A stretch of DNA of 64,000 nucleotides from Kineosporia succinea. Lineage in GTDB: Bacteria; Actinomycetota; Actinomycetes; Actinomycetales; Kineosporiaceae. Under the pieces are notes generated by a model, which worked only from the letters and a program-made list of their open reading frames with translations, was not told where the DNA came from and made no database searches. The stretch spans positions 1,302,001-1,366,000 of the forward strand of contig NZ_JAUSQZ010000001.1 in the NCBI RefSeq assembly GCF_030811555.1, in the 5' to 3' direction. Positions 8,196 to 16,354 of the stretch are shown one piece after another. A program made the position numbers and the translations under genes. Within the stretch, counting starts at the first letter, position 1, and each line of letters starts with the position of its first letter.

Positions 8196-9554
8196 ATGTC
8201 GCAGTACAGCGGTGCGCAGGACGACACGTTCGACCTGGTGGTCGTCGGCCTCGGCTACGTCGGCCTGCCCCTGGCCCAGGAGGCCTGCCGCAGCGGGCTG
8301 CACGTGGCCGGCCTCGACCTCGACCGGAGCGTGGTGGCCGCCCTCAACGCGGGCACCTCCCACGTCGACGACCTCACCGACGCCGACATCGCCGCGATGG
8401 GCGAGGCCGGCTTCAGCGCGCACACCGACACCTCGGTCGTGGCGCGCGCCCGCACGGTGGTGATCTGCGTGCCCACCCCCCTGGCCGAAGACGGCGGGCC
8501 CGACCTGCGCATGGTGCTGGCCGCCACCGCCTCGGTCGCCGCCCACGTGCAGCCCGACACCCTGGTGGTGCTGGAGTCGACCACCTACCCGGGCACCACC
8601 GACGAGCTGCTGCGCCCGATGCTCGAGGAGGGAGGCCTGAAGGTCGGCCGTGACCTCTTCCTCGCCTTCTCCCCCGAGCGCATCGACCCGGGCAACGAGC
8701 GCTGGCACTTCCGCAACACCCCCAAGGTCATCGGTGGGCTCACCCCCGCCTGCACCGAGCGGGCGGCGGCGTTCTACCGGAAAATCGTCGACGAGGTGGT
8801 CACCGCCCGCGGCACCCGCGAGGCGGAGATGTCGAAGCTCCTCGAGAACACCTATCGGCACGTCAACATCGCGCTCGTGAACGAGATGGCCCGGTTCTGT
8901 CACGAGCTCGGCATCGACCTGTGGGACGTGATCCGCTGCGCGTCCACCAAGCCGTTCGGTTTCCAGGCCTTCTACCCGGGCCCGGGCGTGGGCGGGCACT
9001 GCATCCCGATCGACCCGAACTACCTCTCCTACCGGGTGCGCGCCGCCCTGGGCTACCCGTTCCGGTTCGTCGAGCTGGCCCAGGAGATCAACAACGCGAT
9101 GCCCAGCTACGTCGTGCAGCGCGTGCAGGACCGGCTGAACGACGTGGCCAAGCCGCTGCGCGGGTCGCGGGTGCTGCTGCTCGGCGTGACCTACAAGGCC
9201 GACATCTCCGACCAGCGTGAGTCGCCCGCGGTGCCGATCGCGCTGCGGCTGCAGGCGGCCGGGGCCGAGGTCGTGCACCACGACCCCTTCGTGACCGACT
9301 GGGCGCTCGGCGGCCATCCGGACAGCGAACTTGGTCACGATTTCGCACCAGATGGCGAGGCGGGCGACCGTCCCACCTCGGGCGGAACGCTGAAGTGCGT
9401 GCCCGACCTGGCGCAGGCCCTCGCCGGGGCGGACATCGCCGTTCTGCTGCAACGGCACTCAAGCTACGATCTCGACGAGATCGCCCGGCTCGCACCTCTC
9501 GTGCTCGACACCCGTGGCGCCATCACTGACAGCGCAACCGTGGAGCGACTTTGA
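8196..9554 (+). CDS. wecC: UDP-N-acetyl-mannosamine/glucosamine 6-dehydrogenase (WecC/WbpA type)
   Basis: 452 residues. NAD-binding GLGYVGLPLAQ is near the N-terminus, then VVICVPTPLAEDGGPDL, LESTTYPGTTDELL, FSPERIDPGN, KLLENTYRHVNIALVNE and the catalytic-Cys segment PGPGVGGHCIPIDPNYLSY. This TviB/WbpA/WecC subgroup oxidises C6 of UDP-N-acetylhexosamines to uronic acids, unlike the UDP-glucose dehydrogenase at 21597. ATG 8196 is preceded by GGAAGGG; an in-frame GTG at 8172 is possible. The stop overlaps the exporter permease start (TTGA). Together with wecB, UDP-ManNAcA is the likely product, though UDP-GlcNAcA cannot be excluded from motifs alone. Confidence 0.88.
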   Translation: MSQYSGAQDDTFDLVVVGLGYVGLPLAQEACRSGLHVAGLDLDRSVVAALNAGTSHVDDLTDADIAAMGEAGFSAHTDTSVVARARTVVICVPTPLAEDGGPDLRMVLAATASVAAHVQPDTLVVLESTTYPGTTDELLRPMLEEGGLKVGRDLFLAFSPERIDPGNERWHFRNTPKVIGGLTPACTERAAAFYRKIVDEVVTARGTREAEMSKLLENTYRHVNIALVNEMARFCHELGIDLWDVIRCASTKPFGFQAFYPGPGVGGHCIPIDPNYLSYRVRAALGYPFRFVELAQEINNAMPSYVVQRVQDRLNDVAKPLRGSRVLLLGVTYKADISDQRESPAVPIALRLQAAGAEVVHHDPFVTDWALGGHPDSELGHDFAPDGEAGDRPTSGGTLKCVPDLAQALAGADIAVLLQRHSSYDLDEIARLAPLVLDTRGAITDSATVERL

Positions 9555-10471
9555 CCAGCATCCTGCCGATCCGACCCGAATCGGGCGCATCGCAGCGGGC
9601 GGCGGCGAAAGCCGCTGAGTACGGCCTGGTCCAGTTCGGGGGCCGACCCCCGCTGGGCGCGTACATCAAGGAGTTGTGGAACCGCCGGCACTTCGCGTTC
9701 GAGCTGGCGAAGTCCCGGTTCCGGGCCCAGAACGAGGCGAACCGGCTGGGCATGGGCTGGGTGGTGCTCAACCCCCTGATCCAGGCCTGCGTGTACGGCC
9801 TGATCTTCGGCGTGCTGCTGTCGGGCACCACCGGCACCAAGCCCGAGAACTACATCGCCTTCCTCGTCATCGGCGTCTTCTCGTTCTCGTTCTTCTCCGG
9901 CTGCTTCACCGACGGCGCCAAGTCGATCGTGAGCAACCGCGGCCTGGTGCGCACACTGCACTTCCCGCGGGCCGTGCTGCCCATCGCCACGGTGCTGCAG
10001 AAGCTGATGGAACTCGTGGCCATGGTGCTGGTGATGGCGATCATCGTGTGCTTCACCGGTGAACTGCCCGAGCTGCAGTGGCTGATGATCATCCCCGCGT
10101 TCGCCCTGATGTCCCTCTTCAGCGCGGGCGTCGCGTTCCTGGCCGCCCGCCTGACGGTCCACATGCGCGACATCACCCAGCTGATCCCGTTCGTCAACCG
10201 GCTGATCTTCTACATGTCCGGCGTCTTCTACCTGGTGGGCGACCGCTTCGCCGACCGGGGCCTGGCCGGGCGCGTTCTGGAGTTGAATCCGATGAACGTC
10301 TACCTCAGCCTGATCCGGTACTCGATGCTCGACAGCGTCCGGGGAGCCGGGGCCAAGCACATCGAGATCTCCGCGACCACGTGGGCCCTGGCCGGTGGGT
10401 ACGGTGTAGTGCTGTTCGTGGTGGGGTTCATCTTCTTCTGGCAAGCCGAGGGACTGTACGGACGTGACTGA
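9551..10471 (+). CDS. ABC-2 type polysaccharide exporter, permease (Wzm/TagG-like)
   Basis: 306 residues with about six membrane segments (for example GMGWVVLNPLIQACVYGLIFGVLL, NYIAFLVIGVFSFSFF and a C-terminal AGGYGVVLFVVGFIFFW). The N-terminal amphipathic segment before TM1 (ELWNRRHFAFELAKSRFRAQ) is typical of teichoic-acid and O-antigen ABC-2 permeases. TTG at 9551 overlaps the dehydrogenase stop by 4 bases (TTGA) and is the only start that fits. It forms a transporter with the ATPase at 10464, whose gene it overlaps by 8 bases, and exports the lipid-linked glycan across the membrane. Confidence 0.9.
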   Translation: MTSILPIRPESGASQRAAAKAAEYGLVQFGGRPPLGAYIKELWNRRHFAFELAKSRFRAQNEANRLGMGWVVLNPLIQACVYGLIFGVLLSGTTGTKPENYIAFLVIGVFSFSFFSGCFTDGAKSIVSNRGLVRTLHFPRAVLPIATVLQKLMELVAMVLVMAIIVCFTGELPELQWLMIIPAFALMSLFSAGVAFLAARLTVHMRDITQLIPFVNRLIFYMSGVFYLVGDRFADRGLAGRVLELNPMNVYLSLIRYSMLDSVRGAGAKHIEISATTWALAGGYGVVLFVVGFIFFWQAEGLYGRD

Positions 10472-11450
10472 GCAGACCTCTTCCCCGAACGGGTCGGTGG
10501 CCACCGGCACCCCCGGGGAAGACGTGGAGACCAAGGGCACGGCGGGGCAGGACGCCCAGCAGCAGACCGCTGCGACGCCGAGGCCCCCCGTCAAGAAGGC
10601 ACCGGCCAAGAAGGCGCCCGCTCCCAAGGAGCGCGACCGCACCGGCCTGAAGACCTTCAAGCGGCGAGTGCCCGTGGGGCCGCGCGAGCGTCCCACCGTG
10701 ATCGTCGACAACCTGCACGTCACCTACAAGGTGTACGCGACGGGCAAGGCCGCCTCCGGCCGCAACGCCGAGAAGAAGGGCCTGCTGGCCCGCACCCCGG
10801 CGATCCGGCGGGCCCGCGAGGTGCACGCCGTGCGGGGCATCAGCTTCACCGCCTACGAGGGCGACTCGATCGGCCTGGTCGGCACCAACGGCTCGGGCAA
10901 GTCCACGCTCTGCTCGGCGATCGCCGGTCTGGTGCCGGCGGCCAAGGGCGCGGTGTACTCCGAGGCCAACCCCACCCTGCTGGGGGTCGGCGCGGCCCTG
11001 ATGAACGAGCTCTCCGGCGAGCGCAACGTCATCCTCGGCGGTCTGGCCCTGGGGATGTCGCTCGAGGAGGTGCGGGCCAAGTACGACGAGATCGTCGAGT
11101 TCTCCGGCCTGAAGCCCGAGTTCCTCGACCTGCCGATGCGCACCTACTCGCAGGGCATGGGCGCGCGACTGCGGTTCGCGATCGCGGCCTCGGTCTCGCA
11201 CCAGGTGCTGATGATCGACGAGGCGCTCTCCGTCGGTGACCGCCAGTTCCAGCAGCGCAGCGAGTCACGCATCCGCGACCTGCGGGAGCAGGCCGGTACG
11301 GTCTTCCTGGTGAGCCACGCGCTGCCGACGATCACCAAGACCTGCAACCGGGTGCTGTGGATCGACCAGGGCAAGCTCATCATGGACGGCGGGGTCGACG
11401 AGGTCATCACGGCCTACACCGAGTCCGAGAACGCCGCCGACGACGAATGA
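10464..11450 (+). CDS. ABC-type polysaccharide exporter, ATPase (Wzt/TagH-like)
   Basis: 328 residues. The first 65 residues are a Lys/Ala/Pro-rich tail (KKAPAKKAPAPKERDR). The ATPase has Walker A GLVGTNGSGKSTL, signature YSQGMGARLRFA and Walker B VLMIDEALSVGD, then FLVSHALPTITKTC with the switch His. The signature with MGARL and the 35-residue insertion before Walker A (AEKKGLLARTPAIRRAREVHAVRGIS) are typical of TagH/Wzt proteins. No C-terminal carbohydrate-binding domain follows, so chain-end recognition of the Wzt-O9a kind is not expected. GTG 10464 overlaps the permease end by 8 bases. Confidence 0.9.
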   Translation: MTEQTSSPNGSVATGTPGEDVETKGTAGQDAQQQTAATPRPPVKKAPAKKAPAPKERDRTGLKTFKRRVPVGPRERPTVIVDNLHVTYKVYATGKAASGRNAEKKGLLARTPAIRRAREVHAVRGISFTAYEGDSIGLVGTNGSGKSTLCSAIAGLVPAAKGAVYSEANPTLLGVGAALMNELSGERNVILGGLALGMSLEEVRAKYDEIVEFSGLKPEFLDLPMRTYSQGMGARLRFAIAASVSHQVLMIDEALSVGDRQFQQRSESRIRDLREQAGTVFLVSHALPTITKTCNRVLWIDQGKLIMDGGVDEVITAYTESENAADDE

Positions 11451-11473
11451 CCAACACGGGCGGGTGAGATGAG

Positions 11474-12652
11474 GTGACCCAGGACAGTTCCGCGATGCCG
11501 CTGGGCGCTTCATCCTCATCCGCCCCACCTGTCCCCTCGGCGCCTCGCGTCCTGGTGATGACGGTCGTGCACGACCCCGACGACGCGCGCATTCGCTACC
11601 GGCAGCTCACCGCACTGCTGGCCGCGGGCGTCGAGGTCACCTACGCGGCGCCGTTCGAGGCCACCCACCGCCGGCCGCCCGAGGGGGTGGAGGCGGTCGA
11701 GCTGCCCCGCGCCGCGGGCCGGCAGCGCTTCACCGCGATCTCCGCGGCCCGCCGACTCCTGCACCGCATCGGCCCCGAGCACGACCTGGTGCTGCTGCAC
11801 GATCCCGAACTCCTGCTCGCCGTGCCCGGTCTCGACCGCCGGCGTCCTCCGCAGGTGGTCTGGGACGTGCACGAAGACACCGCGGCCGCCCTGCGCATGA
11901 AGTCGTGGCTGCCCCGCCCGGTGCGCCCGCTCACCGGGGCCGCCGTGCGCGCCGCCGAGCGCTGGGCCGAGCGCCGCTGCCGGCTGCTGCTGGCCGAGGA
12001 GGGCTACCGCGACCGGTTCCGCCTCGAGCACCCGGTCGTGCCCAACAGCGTGCCGGTGCCCGACGAGAAGCCACCTCCGCCCGGCGACCGGCGAGTGGTC
12101 TACCTGGGCCGCATCACGCGGGCCCGGGGGGCGCTGGAGATGATCGAGCTGGGCCGGCGGCTCGGCCCGGAGGTGGCGGTCGAACTGATCGGGCCGGCCG
12201 ACGGTGACGTGGCCGGGCCGATCGCGCACGCCCACGCCGAGGGCTGGATCACGCACCACGGTTTCGTGCCCAACCGCGAGGCCCTGGGCCTGCTGCCGGG
12301 AGCCCTGGCCGGGCTGGCGCTGCTGCACGACGAGCCGAACTACGCGGTCTCCCGGCCCACCAAGGTGATGGAGTACATGGCTTTCGGGGTGCCGGTGGTG
12401 ACCACGCCGAACGCGGCCGCGGCCGAGCTGGTGGGGCGCTACCGCAGCGGCACGGTGGTGCCGTTCGCCGACGTCGACGCGGCCGAGTCCGCGATCCGGG
12501 CCCTGCGTGACGACGCCGCGCGCCGCGAGCGCCTCGGCTCGGCCGGCTGGAACGCGGCCCGCGCCGACCTGGACTGGCGGGCCGACGGGCGCCGCTTCGC
12601 CGAGCTCATCCGCGACTGGAGCCGGAGCGAACCGGCCCGTTCCCGCTCCTGA
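11474..12652 (+). CDS. Glycosyltransferase (GT4-like)
   Basis: 392 residues. N-terminal VLVMTVVHDPDDARIRYRQ, then DLVLLHDPELLL and VVWDVHEDTAAALR, a pattern of GT4 enzymes acting on surface glycans. The donor domain begins at RRVVYLGRITRARGALEMIELGRRL and includes YAVSRPTKVMEYMAFGVPVVTTPNAAAAELV, with the two Glu of the E-x7-E-like motif partly kept. GTG at 11474 lies 23 bases after the ATPase stop and ends the plus-strand operon. The start is weakly supported; MPLGASSS a few residues later is an alternative. It likely completes assembly of the exported polymer. Confidence 0.82.
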   Translation: MTQDSSAMPLGASSSSAPPVPSAPRVLVMTVVHDPDDARIRYRQLTALLAAGVEVTYAAPFEATHRRPPEGVEAVELPRAAGRQRFTAISAARRLLHRIGPEHDLVLLHDPELLLAVPGLDRRRPPQVVWDVHEDTAAALRMKSWLPRPVRPLTGAAVRAAERWAERRCRLLLAEEGYRDRFRLEHPVVPNSVPVPDEKPPPPGDRRVVYLGRITRARGALEMIELGRRLGPEVAVELIGPADGDVAGPIAHAHAEGWITHHGFVPNREALGLLPGALAGLALLHDEPNYAVSRPTKVMEYMAFGVPVVTTPNAAAAELVGRYRSGTVVPFADVDAAESAIRALRDDAARRERLGSAGWNAARADLDWRADGRRFAELIRDWSRSEPARSRS

Positions 12653-13013
12653 TCACCGCCCGGCGGCGGCACCGGGCCACGACAGCCGCCGACTCCGGAC
12701 AACGCCGGGCCACGACAGCACCGGACCGGGCCGGCGCCGGGCGAGGGCGAGGGCAACGCCCGCTCGGAGCAGCCGCCGGTCCGGAGCAGCACCTCGGGCA
12801 GGGCGCCCAGGTGGCTTTCTGCACGCACTGGACGATTCGTGAACTTCACCCGCTCAGGGCTTTACGCCGCGTCCGGCCAAACCGGCACGACTCCCCCGCC
12901 CCTACCACCCAGAGGCGAGGACACGACGCCCCCTGACCGCCGCGTCCCTCATCGAACCCCTGAAAGACGACTGACCACGGGCAGATCCAGATCAGTGCCC
13001 ACGAACGACGGAC
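12653..13013. other. Gene-free stretch before convergent terminator
   Basis: No credible coding region. A 15-base direct repeat (ccgggccacgacagc) occurs at about 12674 and 12713. Short open frames lack ribosome-binding sites and coding bias. Confidence 0.5.
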
Positions 13014-13058
13014 GCCCGCCCTCCCCGCGAACGGGGCGGGCGGGCCCGCGAGCAGTTT
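13014..13058. terminator. Bidirectional terminator between convergent glycosyltransferase genes
   Basis: Arms 13014-13027 and 13032-13045 pair over 13 bp with one mismatch around a CGAA loop, followed on the plus strand by TTTT at about 13055. It sits between the ends of the genes at 12652 (plus) and 13059 (minus). Confidence 0.7.
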
Positions 13059-14132
13059 TCAGTGCGAGGCGTCGGGCATCGTGATGCCCCCGATGCGGCT
13101 CGGCAGCTCGGCCAGCTTGCGCGGGCTCAGGATGAACCCGGCGCCCCAGCTGAGGTGCATGGTGGCCGTGACCAGCGGCAGGCGCACCCACGCCCCGGTG
13201 GGCAGGCCGCGCCCCTCGAAGGCCGACCCGGCGCAGATCGCGACCAGGTAACCGGCGGGCAGGATCGCGGCGGGCCTGACCCCGGCCGCGGCGAGACCGA
13301 GACCGCCCACCACACCGGCGAGCGCGACCGGCGGGGCCAGGTAGCGGAAATTGACCGTGCCCTCGTGGCGGCGCATGACCACGCGACGCCAGCGGCCGTA
13401 GAAGAAGTACTGGCGGCTCAGGGCCTTGACCGTGGAGCGCGGCCGGTAGGCGACCTTGAGCTTGGGCTGGAACCAGACGCGGCCACCGGTGCGGCGGATG
13501 CGCAGGTTCATCTCCCAGTCCTGCGCACGCAGGAAGGTCTCGTCGTAGCCGCCGACCCGCTCGAGGGCAGAACGGCGGAACACGCCGAGGTAGACCGTGT
13601 CGGCCTCACCGGCGGTGCCACCGGTGTGAAAGGCCGCGTTGCCGACGCCCAGCTTGCTGGTCATGGCCCGGGCCACGGCCTGCTCGAACGGGGTCTCCCC
13701 CTCGGCGGCCATCACCCCGCCCACGTTGTCGGCGCCGGTCTCACGCATCGTCTCGACGGCGATGCGCACGTAGTCGCGGGGCAGCATCGCGTGCCCGTCG
13801 ATGCGCACCACGACCGGGTACTTGGTCTCGGCGATCGCCGCGTTCAGCCCGGCCGGCGTGCTGCCGTGCGGATCGGGGTTGCGCACGAGCGTGACCCGGG
13901 AGTCGGCCGCGGCGAGCCGGTCGGCGATCTGGTCGGTGTGGTCGCGCGAGGGACCGAGCGCGATCACCAGCTGCAGCTGGCCGGCGTGGTCCTGGTCGAG
14001 CGCGTGCCGCACCGCCTGCTCGAGATGCCGCTGCTCGTTGAGCACGCAGAGCACGATGCTGACCGGCACGTCAGCGGGAAGCTGATCGGCGTGGGAGGGG
14101 GCGCTGAGCGCCTCAGGCAGGTGGCCGTCCAT
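13059..14132 (-). CDS. Membrane-associated GT2 glycosyltransferase (ExoA-like)
   Basis: 357 residues from ATG 14132. The GT2 core has VSIVLCVLNEQRHLEQAV, LQLVIALGPSRDHTDQIAD, NAAIAETKYPVVVRIDGHAMLP (DxD-type metal site), VGGYDETFLRAQDWEMNLRIRRTGG and VWFQPKLKVAYRPRST. The C-terminal 100 residues contain two or three hydrophobic segments. This layout resembles ExoA-type succinoglycan transferases, which extend lipid-linked sugars at the membrane. An in-frame GTG at 14228 would add 32 residues; the ATG is preferred because similarity to the fold begins soon after it. The gene is convergent with the export operon and probably belongs to the same polymer pathway. Confidence 0.82.
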   Translation of the reverse strand: MDGHLPEALSAPSHADQLPADVPVSIVLCVLNEQRHLEQAVRHALDQDHAGQLQLVIALGPSRDHTDQIADRLAAADSRVTLVRNPDPHGSTPAGLNAAIAETKYPVVVRIDGHAMLPRDYVRIAVETMRETGADNVGGVMAAEGETPFEQAVARAMTSKLGVGNAAFHTGGTAGEADTVYLGVFRRSALERVGGYDETFLRAQDWEMNLRIRRTGGRVWFQPKLKVAYRPRSTVKALSRQYFFYGRWRRVVMRRHEGTVNFRYLAPPVALAGVVGGLGLAAAGVRPAAILPAGYLVAICAGSAFEGRGLPTGAWVRLPLVTATMHLSWGAGFILSPRKLAELPSRIGGITMPDASH

Positions 14133-14338
14133 GTCGCCCGCCAGCCTATCCGGGAGGAAGCCGTGCTGAGGGCGCGGATCCGCCGGATATTTCCGGGCTT
14201 CTCCCCTCAGACGCCTCTGATCAGGCACGTCCAGAACTGGGCGGCACAGAATGTCACAGCAAAGTTATGCGCGTAAGGGAGGTCACGGACGGGCAGTTCG
14301 CCGTGCGTGACCGGTGTTCCCTTTCCTGCCAACCCAAC

Positions 14339-16018
14339 TCAGCCCGCGGCACACACGGAGCGCACATCCACCGCCGCGCTCTGTGATGACGCCGTGGCCG
14401 TCCCGGTGCCTTCACCGCTTGCGGACGCGGTGGTCGCCCGCGGCGTCGCGGTCGCCTCGGGGGTTTCCACCGGTGCGGTCGCGGCCGGGACCACCGGGGC
14501 CGCCGGGGCCGTGGTCGCGGCGGCGACGGTGCGCCCCTCCAGGTGCGCGACGGTCGACGCCACCTGGCGCCGGACCTCGGCGAAGTCAGGGTGTTTCGGC
14601 ACGATCAGCGGCGGCACGAACTGCACGCTCTCGATCGTGGTCCGCTTCGCCCCGGTCGCCAGCTTGAGGAAGGCCGGCAGCCGCTTGGCCGGGATGTCGG
14701 TGGCCACCACCTTCGAGCCGGCCGAGGCGATGCCCTGGAAGTTGCGCAGCACGGTGGCGGGGTCGAGCTGGTTGACCATCGACGTCATCACACAACGCTG
14801 GCGGGCCATCCGGTCGTAGTCGCTCGTGCCCTCGCGGGACCGGGCGTACCAGAGGGCGTGGTAGCCGTCGAGGTGCTGCTCACCGGTCTCGATCCAGCCG
14901 TGGATCTTCGAGGTGCCGCCCCCGATCGGGGTGCGCGCCTCGACGTTCATGTCGATGCCGCCGACCGCGTCGATCAGCTGCTCGAAGCCCTGCAGGTCGA
15001 TGATCACGTAGTAGTTGACCTTGAGCCCGGTGGCTCCCTCGACGGCCTGCATCATCGCCTCGGCGCCGGGGTCACTCACCCCGGGGAAGAGCGACGGATT
15101 GTCGTTGCCGTACTTGTAGATCGCGTTCAGCAGGCAGTCGTCACCGCAGTCGTAACCGTTCGGCCAGGCCTTGGCCGCGGGGGTGCCGGCCGGGAAGGGC
15201 ACGTTCTGCATGTTGCGCGGCAGGCTGAACAGGGCCGTGCGGCCGCTCTTCTCGTCGATGCTGGCCAGGTTGATGCTGTCCGGCCGGGTGCCCACCCGGG
15301 TCGGCCCGGTGTCACCGCCGAGCAGCAGCACGTTGTAGCGCCCGTCCACCGCGGCCGAGTCCTTGCCCGAGCCGAACACCCCGGACAGCAGGTCGGCGGC
15401 GGCCCACACCCGCTGCCCCAGGGCCAGGGGCAGGACGAGCATCATGAGCATCAGCAGGGCGGTCAGCAGGGCGATCCAGCGCCGGGACTTCGGGGTCAGC
15501 TCCGGGGCCTGGCCGATGCGCCAGGCGTCGAGCAGCAGCAGCGGCCAGAGCAGGGCACCGGTGAAGAACACCGCGGCCAGCGGCCGGATCACCCACTGGT
15601 GCGTGAACAGGCCGAGCACCCAGTCGCGGTTCACCAGGGCGGCGCACACCATCAGGCCGGTGACGATCAGCGCGGCCGCCCAGACCCGCAGCGACACCCG
15701 TGCGACCGTCATCCGCACGCGGCTGAGCAGGGCGTAGTGGCGCTCGGAGGGACCGGCCACCACCTGGGCCGAGCCGGGGGCGAGCAGGGTGAGGGCGAGA
15801 AGGGTCAGCGAGCGCCGTACCCGCAGCGCGCGCAGGGCCGGGTCGGGCGACCGCCGGGGTGGACGCGGCCCCCGGGGAGGCGGTCCTCCCCCACGACGCC
15901 GTGGTTTCGTCGTCCGCCGTTCGTCGAGCCGGGCCACCCGCAGTCGCGGGGGTGCATGACGAGTTCCCGTTCCGGGGCGCGCCGAGCGTCGGGCGGCCGG
16001 TGATCGGGAGACGGACAT
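14339..16018 (-). CDS. LytR-CpsA-Psr (LCP) family wall glycopolymer ligase
   Basis: 559 residues from ATG 16018. An Arg/Pro-rich cytoplasmic N-terminus of about 100 residues is followed by four hydrophobic segments (for example VSLRVWAAALIVTGLMVCAALV and WIALLTALLMLMMLVLPLAL), more than the single anchor of most LCP proteins. The LCP domain has LLLGGDTGPTRVGTRPDSINLASID, FSLPRNMQNVPFP and LWYARSREGTSDYDRMARQR, with the conserved Arg/Asp residues that bind the lipid pyrophosphate. The C-terminus is an Ala/Thr-rich tail. The family transfers glycopolymers from undecaprenyl pyrophosphate to peptidoglycan outside the membrane. Its position beside the polysaccharide cluster suggests that polymer is its substrate. 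Confidence 0.9.
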   Translation of the reverse strand: MSVSRSPAARRSARPGTGTRHAPPRLRVARLDERRTTKPRRRGGGPPPRGPRPPRRSPDPALRALRVRRSLTLLALTLLAPGSAQVVAGPSERHYALLSRVRMTVARVSLRVWAAALIVTGLMVCAALVNRDWVLGLFTHQWVIRPLAAVFFTGALLWPLLLLDAWRIGQAPELTPKSRRWIALLTALLMLMMLVLPLALGQRVWAAADLLSGVFGSGKDSAAVDGRYNVLLLGGDTGPTRVGTRPDSINLASIDEKSGRTALFSLPRNMQNVPFPAGTPAAKAWPNGYDCGDDCLLNAIYKYGNDNPSLFPGVSDPGAEAMMQAVEGATGLKVNYYVIIDLQGFEQLIDAVGGIDMNVEARTPIGGGTSKIHGWIETGEQHLDGYHALWYARSREGTSDYDRMARQRCVMTSMVNQLDPATVLRNFQGIASAGSKVVATDIPAKRLPAFLKLATGAKRTTIESVQFVPPLIVPKHPDFAEVRRQVASTVAHLEGRTVAAATTAPAAPVVPAATAPVETPEATATPRATTASASGEGTGTATASSQSAAVDVRSVCAAG

Positions 16019-16157
16019 CGCCACAGTATTGCCCTGTCGAGCACCCGGACCCGTGGATTGCAGCCCGACGTGTCGCGTGTTCACCGGCATTCGGGGACTC
16101 ATGACACGTCTTGCCACGTTGCCAGGAGCCACTTCTCGGGTTCACGGGCGGCAAAAG

Positions 16158-16191
16158 GTGTGTGCCCCCGACGGGGGGCGGGGGCACACAC
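16158..16191 (-). terminator. Strong hairpin downstream of acyl-CoA dehydrogenase gene
   Basis: GTGTGTGCCCCCG (16158-16170) and CGGGGGCACACAC (16179-16191) form a perfect 13-bp stem with an 8-base loop. On the minus strand the stem is followed by CCTTTTGCC. It lies 164 bases after the stop at 16355. The remaining bases of 16019-16354 show no gene. Confidence 0.6.
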
Positions 16192-16354
16192 GGGCAATCG
16201 TAGCCGTCACGGACGGACAGGGACAGGGCATGCCAGAGGTAACTCGCGGCTCATCCCTATCGGGCGGGTGATCGTCTTTTGCCTGGTCGGACGGCCCGGC
16301 GGCCGGACGGAACACTGAACCTGATTCGCATGATCGTCCCGGCACGCCCCGCGG

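Noticed and set aside
14543-16003. 486-codon plus-strand open frame
   Set aside because: Shadow of the LCP gene; sequence is His/Gly/Arg-rich with no fold.
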